The notes beneath the pieces were generated by a model, which was given only the letters and a program-made list of their open reading frames with translations, ran no database searches and was not told the DNA's origin. A stretch of DNA of 25,049 nucleotides from Alphaproteobacteria bacterium UBA7691 (GTDB lineage: Bacteria; Pseudomonadota; Alphaproteobacteria; Ferrovibrionales; Ferrovibrionaceae). Shown here in pieces: positions 15,027 to 21,448 of this stretch. The DNA lies in assembly GCA_002482765.1 (NCBI GenBank), contig DLGP01000014.1:1-25049 (forward strand), read 5' to 3'. The position numbers and the translations under genes are program-made. The number at the start of each line of letters is the position of its first letter. The first letter of the stretch is position 1.

Positions 15027-15327
15027 GTGGTTGAGATACGCCAAACCACTATCTTTGCTGCTTGGCTTGCAGCCCCTGCGCGACCGAGAGGCCCGTGCTC
15101 GCATCCAGGTGCGGATCAAGCGGCTCGGTCTTGGCTTGATAGGTGATGCCAAGCCAGTGGGGGAGGGCGTAAGTGAATTGCGTATCGACTATGGGCCTGG
15201 CTACCGCGTGTATTTTACGCGCCAGGGCAATGCCCTGATTTTCCTGCTCTGTGGCGGCGACAAGCGCCGCCAGCAGCGAGATATCGAACAGGCGCTGGAA
15301 TTGGCCCGCCAGCTTGAGGATGGTTGA
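15027..15327 (+). pseudogene. HigB/RelE-type toxin gene with an apparent +1 frameshift
   Basis: Type II toxins of this group (PF05973-like) cut mRNA at the ribosome. From GTG at 15027 the first frame reads VVEIRQTTIFAAWLAA. At the CCCC run 15073-15076 one extra C shifts it, and the family sequence continues in the next frame as LRDREARARIQVRIKRLGLG, then GVSELRIDYGPGYRVYF and LLCGGDKRRQQRDIEQA. Removing one C would give a protein of about 99 residues that reads normally throughout. A contiguous open frame from 15010 exists, but its first 22 residues do not look like the family. This may be a real inactivating mutation, a sequencing error in a homopolymer, or a slippage site. The antitoxin gene starts after one base. 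Confidence 0.75.
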
Positions 15328-15328
15328 G

Positions 15329-15628
15329 ATGCCAAGCCGCGAACTGAGTACCACACGCTATGATGCAGCAGCGTATCTGCTCTCTGAAGCAGATCAGCAG
15401 GCTTATCTGGATGCCGCCTTTGAAGATGGCGATCCACGTGTTATCGCCGCCGCTTTGGGCGCTATCGCCAAGGCCAGGGGGATGACACAGATTGCCCGCG
15501 CCGCCGGCCTTGGCCGGGAAAGTCTTTACAAGGCGCTGGCGCCTGACAGCAATCCAGAATTCGCCACCATCCTTAAGGTGATGCAGGCGCTTGGCTTCCG
15601 GCTGCATGCCGTGCAACTGGCGAAGTGA
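15329..15628 (+). CDS. addiction-module antitoxin, HTH type (HigA-like)
   Basis: The 99-residue protein has the layout of the putative addiction module antidote family: an N-terminal segment (TTRYDAAAYLLSEADQQAYLDAAF), then a helix-turn-helix (ARGMTQIARAAGLGRESLYKALA) and the typical tail NPEFATILKVMQALGFRL. It should bind and neutralise the upstream toxin and repress the operon through the palindrome in front of it. It begins one base after the toxin stop codon. AGGATG and TTGAG near the toxin end serve as a weak ribosome-binding region. The reading frame is intact although the toxin is not. Confidence 0.88.
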   Translation: MPSRELSTTRYDAAAYLLSEADQQAYLDAAFEDGDPRVIAAALGAIAKARGMTQIARAAGLGRESLYKALAPDSNPEFATILKVMQALGFRLHAVQLAK

Positions 15629-15659
15629 AATGACCGCACTGCAATCGGCTTGACCTTGT

Positions 15660-15689
15660 GCGGTGCTGGCCCTATCTGGCCGGCACCGC
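15660..15689 (+). repeat. 12-bp stem hairpin after the toxin-antitoxin module
   Basis: GCGGTGCTGGCC (15660-15671) pairs with GGCCGGCACCGC (15678-15689), with one T-G pair and a six-base loop CTATCT. It lies in the 80-bp gap between the antitoxin and the DUF1993 gene. No T-run follows. It may stop antitoxin transcription weakly or fold in the DUF1993 leader. TTGACC (15650) and TATCTG (15673), spaced 17 bp, are possible promoter boxes overlapping it. Confidence 0.45.
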
Positions 15690-15708
15690 CAACAGGGAGA
15701 TGCGCGTT

Positions 15709-16215
15709 ATGGCTTTTTCGATCTATCAGGCTTCGGTGCCGGTGTTTCTGCGCGGCCTGGATCGCCTCGCGCTGTTTCTCACCAAGGGCGAGGAATTTGC
15801 CGCCGCGCAGGGCATCGCGCTTGCTGAATTGGCCGAGGCGCGGCTGGCGCCTGACATGTATCCGCTGATCCGGCAGATTCAATCCGCCAGTGATGCCGCC
15901 AAGGGCGGCGGCGCCCGGTTGGCCGGTATCGCGCCGCCGAGCATGCCGGATACCGAGACCACTTTCCCCGAATTGCAGGCGCGGATCGCCAAGACGGTGG
16001 ATTTCCTCAACAGCTTGTTGCCGGCGCAATTCGAGGGCGCCGAGACGCGCCGCGTGGTGGTGCCGACACGGGTGAAGGAACTGGAATTCAGCGGTGCCGA
16101 CTACCTGCTCGGCTTCGCCATCCCGAATTTCTATTTCCATGTCACCACCGCCTACGGCATCCTGCGCCATAAGGGCGTGCCGCTCGGCAAGATGGATTTT
16201 CTTGGCACGCGCTGA
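15709..16215 (+). CDS. DUF1993 family protein
   Basis: The 168-residue protein begins MAFSIYQASVPVFLRGLDRL and contains MYPLIRQIQSASDAAKG, FPELQARIAKTVDFL and FAIPNFYFHVTTAYGILRH, the conserved parts of DUF1993. The family is mostly helical and related in shape to DinB-like four-helix bundles; its biochemical role is unknown. An in-frame ATG at 15700 is also possible. The ATG at 15709 is favoured by GGGAG nine bases upstream. It converges on the acetyltransferase gene, with only two bases between stop codons. Confidence 0.88.
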   Translation: MAFSIYQASVPVFLRGLDRLALFLTKGEEFAAAQGIALAELAEARLAPDMYPLIRQIQSASDAAKGGGARLAGIAPPSMPDTETTFPELQARIAKTVDFLNSLLPAQFEGAETRRVVVPTRVKELEFSGADYLLGFAIPNFYFHVTTAYGILRHKGVPLGKMDFLGTR

Positions 16216-16217
16216 GG

Positions 16218-16634
16218 CTATGCCCCGTCGAGGCGCCGCGAGAATATGATGCGCGGTTCCTCGATATAGCCCAGCGCTTCGTAGAAGGCGCGCATACCGG
16301 CATTTTCCGGCCGCACCATCAGCATCAGCTTGGGCACGCCGCGTGCCCGTGCCCAATCCTCGGCCGCCGCCATCAGGGCGCGACCGAGGCCCTTGCCCTG
16401 CTGCGTCGGGCTGGCTGCCAGGTAGTAGACCCAGCCGCGATGGCCATCATGCCCCACCATGGCGCTGCCGATCACGGCGCCGTCGGCTTCGGCCACCAGC
16501 AACGTGGCTTCCTGCGAGGCGAGGCAGAAATCGATATCGCTGGCCGGATCGTTCCATGGCCGGGTCAGGCCGCATGTCTGCCATAGCGCGATCACGTCGG
16601 CGCGGTCGGCTGCCTGAAACGGGCGGATAAACAT
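16218..16634 (-). CDS. GNAT acetyltransferase, YpeA-like
   Basis: The 138-residue protein carries the acetyl-CoA loop QGKGLGRALM (79-88) and the GNAT C-terminal pattern NAGMRAFYEALGY. The segments LTRPWNDPASDID and GHDGHRGWVYYL closely match the E. coli YpeA group. It transfers acetyl groups from acetyl-CoA to an amine; the acceptor is unknown. Its ATG shares one base with the TGA of the ABC ATPase gene (TGATG), so translation is coupled and it is the last gene of the transporter operon. An upstream TTG at 16637 is possible but less likely. Confidence 0.92.
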   Translation of the reverse strand: MFIRPFQAADRADVIALWQTCGLTRPWNDPASDIDFCLASQEATLLVAEADGAVIGSAMVGHDGHRGWVYYLAASPTQQGKGLGRALMAAAEDWARARGVPKLMLMVRPENAGMRAFYEALGYIEEPRIIFSRRLDGA

Positions 16635-17422
16635 CAATGCTCGGCAGCGGCAGCGCGCAAGGATTCGACGCGGATTTCCTCGGTCAGCCGTGCCTTGTAG
16701 GCGGCGAATTCCGGCGTGGTCTTCACCGTGTAATGGCGCGGATGCGGCAGGTCGATGGCGATATCGCTTTTCACCCGGCCGGGCCGCGCCGTCATCACCA
16801 GCACGCGATTGGCCATGAAGATGGCTTCGTCGATATCATGCGTCACAAACAACACGGTCTTGCGGTCGGCTTCCCAGATGCCGAGCAGCAATTCCTGCAT
16901 CAGCGCCCGGGTCTGGTTGTCGAGCGCGCCGAAAGGCTCATCAAGCAGCAATATCTTCGGGTCGTTGGCGAGTGCGCGGGCCAAAGCCGTGCGCTGCTGC
17001 ATGCCGCCGGAAAGCTGCTTCGGATAATGATTCTCGAAGCCGCGCAGGCCCACCTTGTCGATGAAATGCGCCACGATCTGTTGCTGCTCCGGCTCCGGCA
17101 CCTGCTTCTCGCGCAGGCCGAAGCAGATATTTTCGCGCACACTGAGCCAGGGAAACAGCGTGTAGGACTGAAACACCATGCCACGATCCGGGCCGGGCTG
17201 GGTGACACGCTGGCCATCCAGCAGAACCTGGCCGGTGGTGGGCTGATCCAGCCCGGCGACGATACGCAGCAATGTGCTCTTGCCGCAGCCGGATGGGCCG
17301 AGGATGGTGATGAAGTCGTTATCCTCAACACTGAGCGAGGTGGGTTCCAGCGCCCGGGTGGGGGTGCCGCCGCGCACGCCCGGAAAAATCCGGCTGACGG
17401 AGTCGATGCGCAATTTGCTCAT
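16634..17422 (-). CDS. ABC transporter ATP-binding protein (nitrate/sulfonate/taurine type)
   Basis: The 262-residue ATPase has Walker A GPSGCGKST (42-50), a Q-loop FQSYTLFPWLSV, the ABC signature LSGGMQQ (137-143), Walker B ILLLDEP (157-163) and the H-loop VLFVTHDIDEAIF. The FPWLSVREN stretch and the MTARPGRVKSDIAIDLPHPR tail are typical of SsuB/TauB/NrtD ATPases. It powers import through the permease encoded just upstream, with which its gene overlaps by 4 bp, and it overlaps the acetyltransferase gene by one base. Confidence 0.95.
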   Translation of the reverse strand: MSKLRIDSVSRIFPGVRGGTPTRALEPTSLSVEDNDFITILGPSGCGKSTLLRIVAGLDQPTTGQVLLDGQRVTQPGPDRGMVFQSYTLFPWLSVRENICFGLREKQVPEPEQQQIVAHFIDKVGLRGFENHYPKQLSGGMQQRTALARALANDPKILLLDEPFGALDNQTRALMQELLLGIWEADRKTVLFVTHDIDEAIFMANRVLVMTARPGRVKSDIAIDLPHPRHYTVKTTPEFAAYKARLTEEIRVESLRAAAAEH

Positions 17423-18198
17423 TTGAGGAAATGCCAGGGAAACAGCCGCTGATTGGCCAGTTTGAACAGGAAATCGGAAATCAGGCCGATCAGGCCGATC
17501 ACCACGATGCCGAAAATCATCTGCCCGGTATCAAGCAGGCGTTGGCTGTCCATGATCATGTGGCCGATGCCGCTGGAGGCGCCGATCAATTCGGCCACGA
17601 TCACATAGGTCCAGGCCCAGCCCAGCACCAGGCGCAGGGTTTCGGCGATCTGCGGCGCCGCGCCGGGCAGCAGCACGCGGCGCACAATGCCGCCGCGCTT
17701 GGCGCCGAGCGTGTAGGCGGCTTCCACCAGATCAACCCGCGAGCCGCCGACGGTGACCGCCACCATCAGCACAATCTGGAACACGCAGCCGATGAAGATG
17801 ACACTGAGTTTCTGCGCCTCGCCAACGCCGGCCCACAGGATCAGCAGCGGGATGAAAGCCGAGGCGGGCAGGTAGCGGGCGAAGGAGACAAAGGGCTCAA
17901 AAAAGGCTTCAACACTTTTGAACGCGCCCATGGCGATGCCGAGCGGCACGGCGATGATGGCGGCGATCAGGAAGCCGCCGACAACACGCCAGACGGTGAC
18001 GCCGATATCGGCCAGGAAGCCGTATTTCATGAACAGGTCGATGCCGGCGCGCGCCGTCTTGACCGGATCGGCCAGGAATAGCGGCGGCACCAGCCCGCCC
18101 AAGGTAACGCCGCCCCAGAGCAGGAAGAAGGCGACGAAGAAGGAAATCCCCAGGGCGATACGACGCCCCGGGGCTACCGGCTTGAGCGGTTCAAACAC
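17419..18198 (-). CDS. ABC transporter permease (SsuC/TauC type)
   Basis: The 259-residue protein has about six membrane helices and the EAA-loop region DLVEAAYTLGAKRGGIVRRVLLPGAAPQ, where the ATPase docks. The N-terminal SFFVAFFLLWGGVTLGGLVPPLFLADP and the segment ARYLPASAFIPLLILWAGVGE are characteristic of the SsuC/TauC/NrtB permeases. It starts 15 bp after the binding-protein gene and overlaps the ATPase gene by 4 bp. The imported solute cannot be read from the permease. Confidence 0.94.
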   Translation of the reverse strand: MFEPLKPVAPGRRIALGISFFVAFFLLWGGVTLGGLVPPLFLADPVKTARAGIDLFMKYGFLADIGVTVWRVVGGFLIAAIIAVPLGIAMGAFKSVEAFFEPFVSFARYLPASAFIPLLILWAGVGEAQKLSVIFIGCVFQIVLMVAVTVGGSRVDLVEAAYTLGAKRGGIVRRVLLPGAAPQIAETLRLVLGWAWTYVIVAELIGASSGIGHMIMDSQRLLDTGQMIFGIVVIGLIGLISDFLFKLANQRLFPWHFLK

Positions 18199-18213
18199 CG
18201 GATTTGACTCCGT

Positions 18214-19164
18214 TTACTTGATGAAGCTGTCGTCGACCATCGGCTTCAGATCGGGGATGGCGCGGATCACGCCAGCCTCAAGCTGAATATCGGCGGCTTC
18301 CTTCATGAATGCCTGCAAGTCGCCCTTGAAATAGGCCTGGTTGGCGGCCTTGTCCTGCCAGGAAATATAGGAAGCCGACTTGGCGAATTGCTCGCCGGTC
18401 TGCTTCACCTTGCCGCCCATGATCTCGTTCGACTTGGCCGGTTCCTTCTTGATCATCTCAAGCGCATCGAAGAAGCCGTTGACCACACCCTGCACCACTT
18501 TGGGGTTCTTTTTGATGTAGTCGGGTTGGAACGCCACCATGTCCACCACCACCGGGTAATCCAGCGTGGTGAGCAGGATTTTGCCGGCATTGGGGGCTTC
18601 GCGTACGCTGGACAGATACGGCTCGTAGGTCAGTGCCGCATCATACTGGCCGGCGATAAAGGCCTGCGCCGCCGGATTCGGCCCCAGCGTGGCGAATTTC
18701 ACATCCTTGGGGCTCATGCCGTTGCGCTTCATGAACGCGATCAGGGTGAAATACGGCGTGGTGCCGGCGCCATCCACGGCAATGGTCTTGCCCTTCAGGT
18801 CGGTGATCTTGCTGATGCTGTTGCGCACCGCCAGGCCGTCGCCGCCCTTTGACTTGTCGAGCAGCAGCACCTGGGCCAGCGGGATGCCGGCGGCGGAATA
18901 GGAGATGAAGGTATCCACCGTGGTGGCCACCGCCTGGGTGGCGCCGGCGGCAACGGTGAGATGGCGTTCCTTCTGCGGGATGAACTTGATCTCCACATCC
19001 ACGCCATGCTTCTTGAACAGGCCGGTTTCGGCGGCCAGCGACAGCGGCGCAAAGCCGGTCCAGCCGCTCATGCCCAGCACCACTTTCGGCATGTCCTGCG
19101 CCATGGCCGGCGCGGCGGCGGTGAGCACAAGCGCCGTGGTCACGGCGAGAAACGTCGATTTCAT
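18214..19164 (-). CDS. ABC transporter substrate-binding protein (NitT/TauT family)
   Basis: The 316-residue protein has a clear Sec signal peptide (MKSTFLAVTTALVLTAAAPAMA, cleavage likely before QD). A periplasmic NMT1/SsuA-like binding domain follows: GMSGWTGFAPLSLAAETGLFKKHGVDVE, ITDLKGKTIAVDG, and FIAGQYDAALTYEPYL. It captures an alkyl sulfonate, nitrate, pyrimidine-like or related solute for the adjacent permease and ATPase. No sulfonatase or nitrate reductase gene is nearby to choose among these. It is first in the operon, with a GGGGGATT sequence before the ATG. A candidate operator palindrome lies 106-115 bp upstream. Confidence 0.93.
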   Translation of the reverse strand: MKSTFLAVTTALVLTAAAPAMAQDMPKVVLGMSGWTGFAPLSLAAETGLFKKHGVDVEIKFIPQKERHLTVAAGATQAVATTVDTFISYSAAGIPLAQVLLLDKSKGGDGLAVRNSISKITDLKGKTIAVDGAGTTPYFTLIAFMKRNGMSPKDVKFATLGPNPAAQAFIAGQYDAALTYEPYLSSVREAPNAGKILLTTLDYPVVVDMVAFQPDYIKKNPKVVQGVVNGFFDALEMIKKEPAKSNEIMGGKVKQTGEQFAKSASYISWQDKAANQAYFKGDLQAFMKEAADIQLEAGVIRAIPDLKPMVDDSFIK

Positions 19165-19498
19165 AATTGCAATCCCCCTGCTGAATGGCTTGCCGCCCCT
19201 GGCCGTTGCGGCCCGGAACCTGCCGCCATGCTAATGCAGCCCGAAGAAGCCCGGCAAGTCTAATAATCATGTATATACAAGTTGACCGGGCAGAATCTGC
19301 CGCGCTGCCGACAGGACAGGCGGGTTGACCGCAAAATGGGCGGCTGGTTGGCGCGTTAGGCAGCAGCAGCTTCGTATATGCAGGGATGGAGAGCCGGGGG
19401 CAGGACTCGCGGCGCGGCAGGGGGTGGAACTGCGCGCGCCGCTCGCCTCGCGACCGCTGGGTGAAGGCCCGGCGGCCGGAAAGGGAAAACCGGCTGGA
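19165..19498. other. 334-bp gap, promoter region of the ABC operon, otherwise unassigned
   Basis: This gap separates the start of the ABC operon from the 34-residue peptide gene. It holds a short AT-rich island around 19259-19282 with a palindrome, suitable for the operon promoter. The remainder (about 19380-19498) is very GC-rich and has no convincing open frame, tRNA, riboswitch or terminator that I can recognise. Confidence 0.5.
19270..19279. promoter_or_regulatory. TGTATATACA palindrome upstream of the ABC operon
   Basis: The 10-bp perfect palindrome lies in the only AT-rich stretch upstream of the binding-protein gene. The shape (GTATATAC core) resembles GntR-family operators. The regulator is not encoded in the window. 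This is a motif match by eye. Confidence 0.35.
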
Positions 19499-19603
19499 TT
19501 ACGGGCGCTTGCCCGAAGTGATGCTGGCAAAAGCCAGCACAGCACCAAAAATCACAAAGGCAGCAATAACACCGCCGAGATACAGCATTTCCAACTTGTC
19601 CAT
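19499..19603 (-). CDS. 34-residue single-helix membrane protein under an FNR/FixK box
   Basis: This short frame begins MDKLEMLYLGG, continues as one hydrophobic helix (about residues 9-28, rich in Val, Ala, Ile, Phe) and ends ITSGKRP before TAA. The positive C-terminus after the helix fits a single-pass inner-membrane peptide with N-terminus outside or in the periplasm. I do not recognise a named family. Support for coding comes from the clean charged-hydrophobic-charged design and from a perfect FNR/FixK box 67 bases upstream with correct promoter spacing. The ribosome-binding site (ACGAG) is weak. Its control by an oxygen-responsive regulator would suggest a small partner of a respiratory or envelope complex, which is inference. 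Confidence 0.6.
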   Translation of the reverse strand: MDKLEMLYLGGVIAAFVIFGAVLAFASITSGKRP

Positions 19604-19635
19604 GACGCTACTCGTTGCTGACGTTGACAGGCAGC

Positions 19636-19677
19636 AACCTAGCCGGAGCGAATGCACCGGGCTTTGATGTAGATCAA
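19636..19677 (-). promoter_or_regulatory. FNR/FixK-type box with class II promoter
   Basis: TTGATGTAGATCAA at 19664-19677 is a perfect TTGAT-N4-ATCAA site, the FNR/FixK/Anr consensus. If it is centred at -41.5, the start would be 19629 on the minus strand. The -10 position (19641-19636) then reads TAGGTT, which keeps the three most conserved -10 bases. The leader to the peptide ATG at 19603 would be about 26 bases. No other gene is positioned to use this site on either strand. Confidence 0.7.
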
Positions 19678-19701
19678 AAAAGTGCGTTGACGGAGCAATG
19701 C

Positions 19702-20070
19702 TCAGTCCAAAGTATAATCAACGCAGAATTCACCGTAATCGCAGGTGATTTCCTCGCCCTCGGCGATGGCGCGGCGGGCATAGGTCAGCGGCGTGGTGTT
19801 ATCGGTATTGGCATCGCTGGCATGGTTGATGAAGCGGGTGTTGTCCAGGCTGACCACCCAGCCGCCGGGAATCTGCGGCGTGATATAGCCATAGCGTTCC
19901 ACAAAGGCGCGCGCCGGCTCGGGCAGGCCGGCGAATACATCTTCCGGGATGATGCGATCAAAGGCCGGTTCGAAGCGCCAGATCAGGCTGCCGGCTGCGA
20001 TCGGCGCGGCGGCAAACAGGCCCACACCCTGGATGGTGCTGGCGGCAGTATAGGTTGGAACAAGCAGCAT
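19702..20070 (-). CDS. small SET-domain protein
   Basis: The 122-residue protein is almost only a SET domain: GVGLFAAAPIAAGSLIW with the G-x-G (15-17), then RFINHASDANTDN (79-91), the N-H-x-x-x-x-N cofactor-binding signature, and ITCDYGEF (108-115) with the catalytic tyrosine. SET domains transfer methyl groups from S-adenosylmethionine to lysine. The target of this bacterial protein is unknown, and no post-SET cysteine cluster is present. The ATG at 20070 has GGAG about nine bases upstream. It is divergent from paaA, with a shared 110-bp gap that contains the paa operator. Confidence 0.9.
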   Translation of the reverse strand: MLLVPTYTAASTIQGVGLFAAAPIAAGSLIWRFEPAFDRIIPEDVFAGLPEPARAFVERYGYITPQIPGGWVVSLDNTRFINHASDANTDNTTPLTYARRAIAEGEEITCDYGEFCVDYTLD

Positions 20071-20140
20071 GGAATCGGCTCCGCAGCGGCAATTTTGGCC
20101 AGGATAACATGCCGTCTTGCCGAGGCGGCAGCGCCATGAT

Positions 20141-20168
20141 AATTATTCGACCAATCGGTCGGATAATT
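20141..20168. promoter_or_regulatory. PaaR-type TetR operator before paaA
   Basis: The 28-bp element (20141-20168) is a near-perfect palindrome with 24 of 28 bases symmetric. The core CGACC-AATC-GGTCG (here CGACCAATCGGTCG) is flanked by AATTAT and ATAATT. Such CGACC/GGTCG dyads are known for TetR-family paa regulators. It lies 12 bp before the paaA start codon and the regulator is probably the last gene of this operon. Binding is inferred. Confidence 0.7.
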
Positions 20169-20180
20169 CGGGAGGCGGCC

Positions 20181-21167
20181 ATGTATGCCCAAGCATTAGA
20201 CCAGCAGCCGGCGGCTTCGGATCAGCAAGCCGAGGATGCGCGGCTTCTGGCGCATTTCCAGGCCCGCATCGATGCTGAGGAAAAGATCGAGCCGAATGAC
20301 TGGATGCCGGAAGCCTATCGCCGCACGCTGATCCGGCAGATTTCGCAGCATGCCCATTCCGAGATTATCGGTATGCTGCCGGAAGGCAACTGGATCACCC
20401 GGGCGCCCAGCCTGCGGCGCAAGGCGGCTTTGCTTGCCAAGGTGCAGGATGAGGGCGGCCATGGCCTGTATCTTTATGCTGCCGCCGAAACCCTGGGCGT
20501 CAGCCGCGAGGAACTGGAGCAGCAACTGCTTGATGGTCGCGCCAAATATTCTTCGATCTTCAATTACCCGACACTGACCTGGGCCGATATCGGCGCCATC
20601 GGCTGGCTGGTGGATGGCGCTGCGATCATGAACCAGATTCCGCTCTGCCGCTGCTCCTACGGCCCCTATGCCCGCGCCATGATCCGCATCTGCAAGGAAG
20701 AAAGTTTCCACCAACGCCAGGGTTATGAATTGATGCTCAGCCTGTGCCGCGGCAGCGCGGCGCAGAAGGCGATGGCGCAGGATGCGCTGAACCGCTGGTG
20801 GTGGCCCAGCGTGATGATGTTTGGCCCGCATGATGCCGAGAGCCAGCATTCCGACCAGTCGATGCGCTGGAAGATCAAGCGCTTCTCGAATGATGAACTG
20901 CGCCAGCAATTCATCGATGCCACCGTGCCGCAGGCGCATTTCCTTGGCCTGGAGCTTCCTGATGCCGACTTGCGTTTTGATGTCGCCAGCGGCCATTGGC
21001 GCATCGGCGTGATTGACTGGAGCGAATTCAAGCGGGTGCTGGCCGGCGATGGCCCGTGCAACCGCCAGCGGATCAAGCAGCGCCGTGCCGCGGCTGAAAA
21101 TGGCGAATGGGTGCGTGCTGCCGCCTTGGCCCATGCCGCCAAGCAGCGTCAACGGAGCGCCGCATGA
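20181..21167 (+). CDS. paaA: 1,2-phenylacetyl-CoA epoxidase, catalytic subunit A
   Basis: PaaA is the catalytic subunit of the multicomponent enzyme that epoxidises the ring of phenylacetyl-CoA with oxygen. The 328-residue protein shows the diiron E-x-x-H motifs in KVQDEGGHGLYLYAAAETLG (Glu91/His94) and KEESFHQRQGYELM (Glu174/His177), plus HAHSEIIGMLPEGNWITRAPSL and RRWWWPSVMMFGPHD-like text near the centre (NRWWWPSVMMFGPHD). Length fits the family. The ATG at 20181 has GGGAGG just upstream; the frame extends upstream but would cover the operator. It overlaps paaB by 4 bp (ATGA). It is first in paaABCDE and likely repressed by the TetR protein encoded at the operon's end until phenylacetyl-CoA is present. 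Confidence 0.97.
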   Translation: MYAQALDQQPAASDQQAEDARLLAHFQARIDAEEKIEPNDWMPEAYRRTLIRQISQHAHSEIIGMLPEGNWITRAPSLRRKAALLAKVQDEGGHGLYLYAAAETLGVSREELEQQLLDGRAKYSSIFNYPTLTWADIGAIGWLVDGAAIMNQIPLCRCSYGPYARAMIRICKEESFHQRQGYELMLSLCRGSAAQKAMAQDALNRWWWPSVMMFGPHDAESQHSDQSMRWKIKRFSNDELRQQFIDATVPQAHFLGLELPDADLRFDVASGHWRIGVIDWSEFKRVLAGDGPCNRQRIKQRRAAAENGEWVRAAALAHAAKQRQRSAA

Positions 21168-21448
21168 GCAACACAACACCGCTTTGGGAAGTTTTCATCC
21201 GGCCGCGCAACGGCCTGGCACATAAACATGCCGGCAGTGTGCATGCCGCCGATGCCGCCCTGGCCTTGCAGGCAGCGCGCGATGTTTACACGCGGCGCGG
21301 CGAGGGCGTCAGCCTGTGGGTGGTGCCTTCGGCTGCGATCATCGCTTCCGATCCGGCCGACAAGGCCGAACTGTTTGAGCCAACCGCTTCAAAAATATAC
21401 CGCCATCCGACCTTCTACGACATCCCTGATGATGTGGGACATATGTGA
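21164..21448 (+). CDS. paaB: 1,2-phenylacetyl-CoA epoxidase subunit B
   Basis: The 94-residue protein begins MSNTTPLWEVFIRPRNGLAHKHAGSVHA and contains AARDVYTRRGEGVSLWVVPSAAI and KIYRHPTFYDIPDDVGHM, the typical PaaB sequence and length (about 95). PaaB is a small structural subunit that helps bridge PaaAC units in the epoxidase. The start overlaps the paaA stop codon by 4 bp and the stop shares one base with the paaC ATG (TGATG), so the whole set is translationally coupled. Confidence 0.96.
   Translation: MSNTTPLWEVFIRPRNGLAHKHAGSVHAADAALALQAARDVYTRRGEGVSLWVVPSAAIIASDPADKAELFEPTASKIYRHPTFYDIPDDVGHM

Noticed and set aside
19165..19498. Possible riboswitch or small RNA in the GC-rich gap
   Set aside because: I compared it by eye with cobalamin riboswitch, RNase P, SRP and tRNA landmarks on both strands and found no matching core, nor a terminator. 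It stays unassigned.
19680..19720. TATAAT-like string with a TTGACG upstream on the plus strand near the end of the SET gene
   Set aside because: The spacing is 20 bp, too long for a normal promoter, and no plus-strand gene follows until paaA, 460 bp on.
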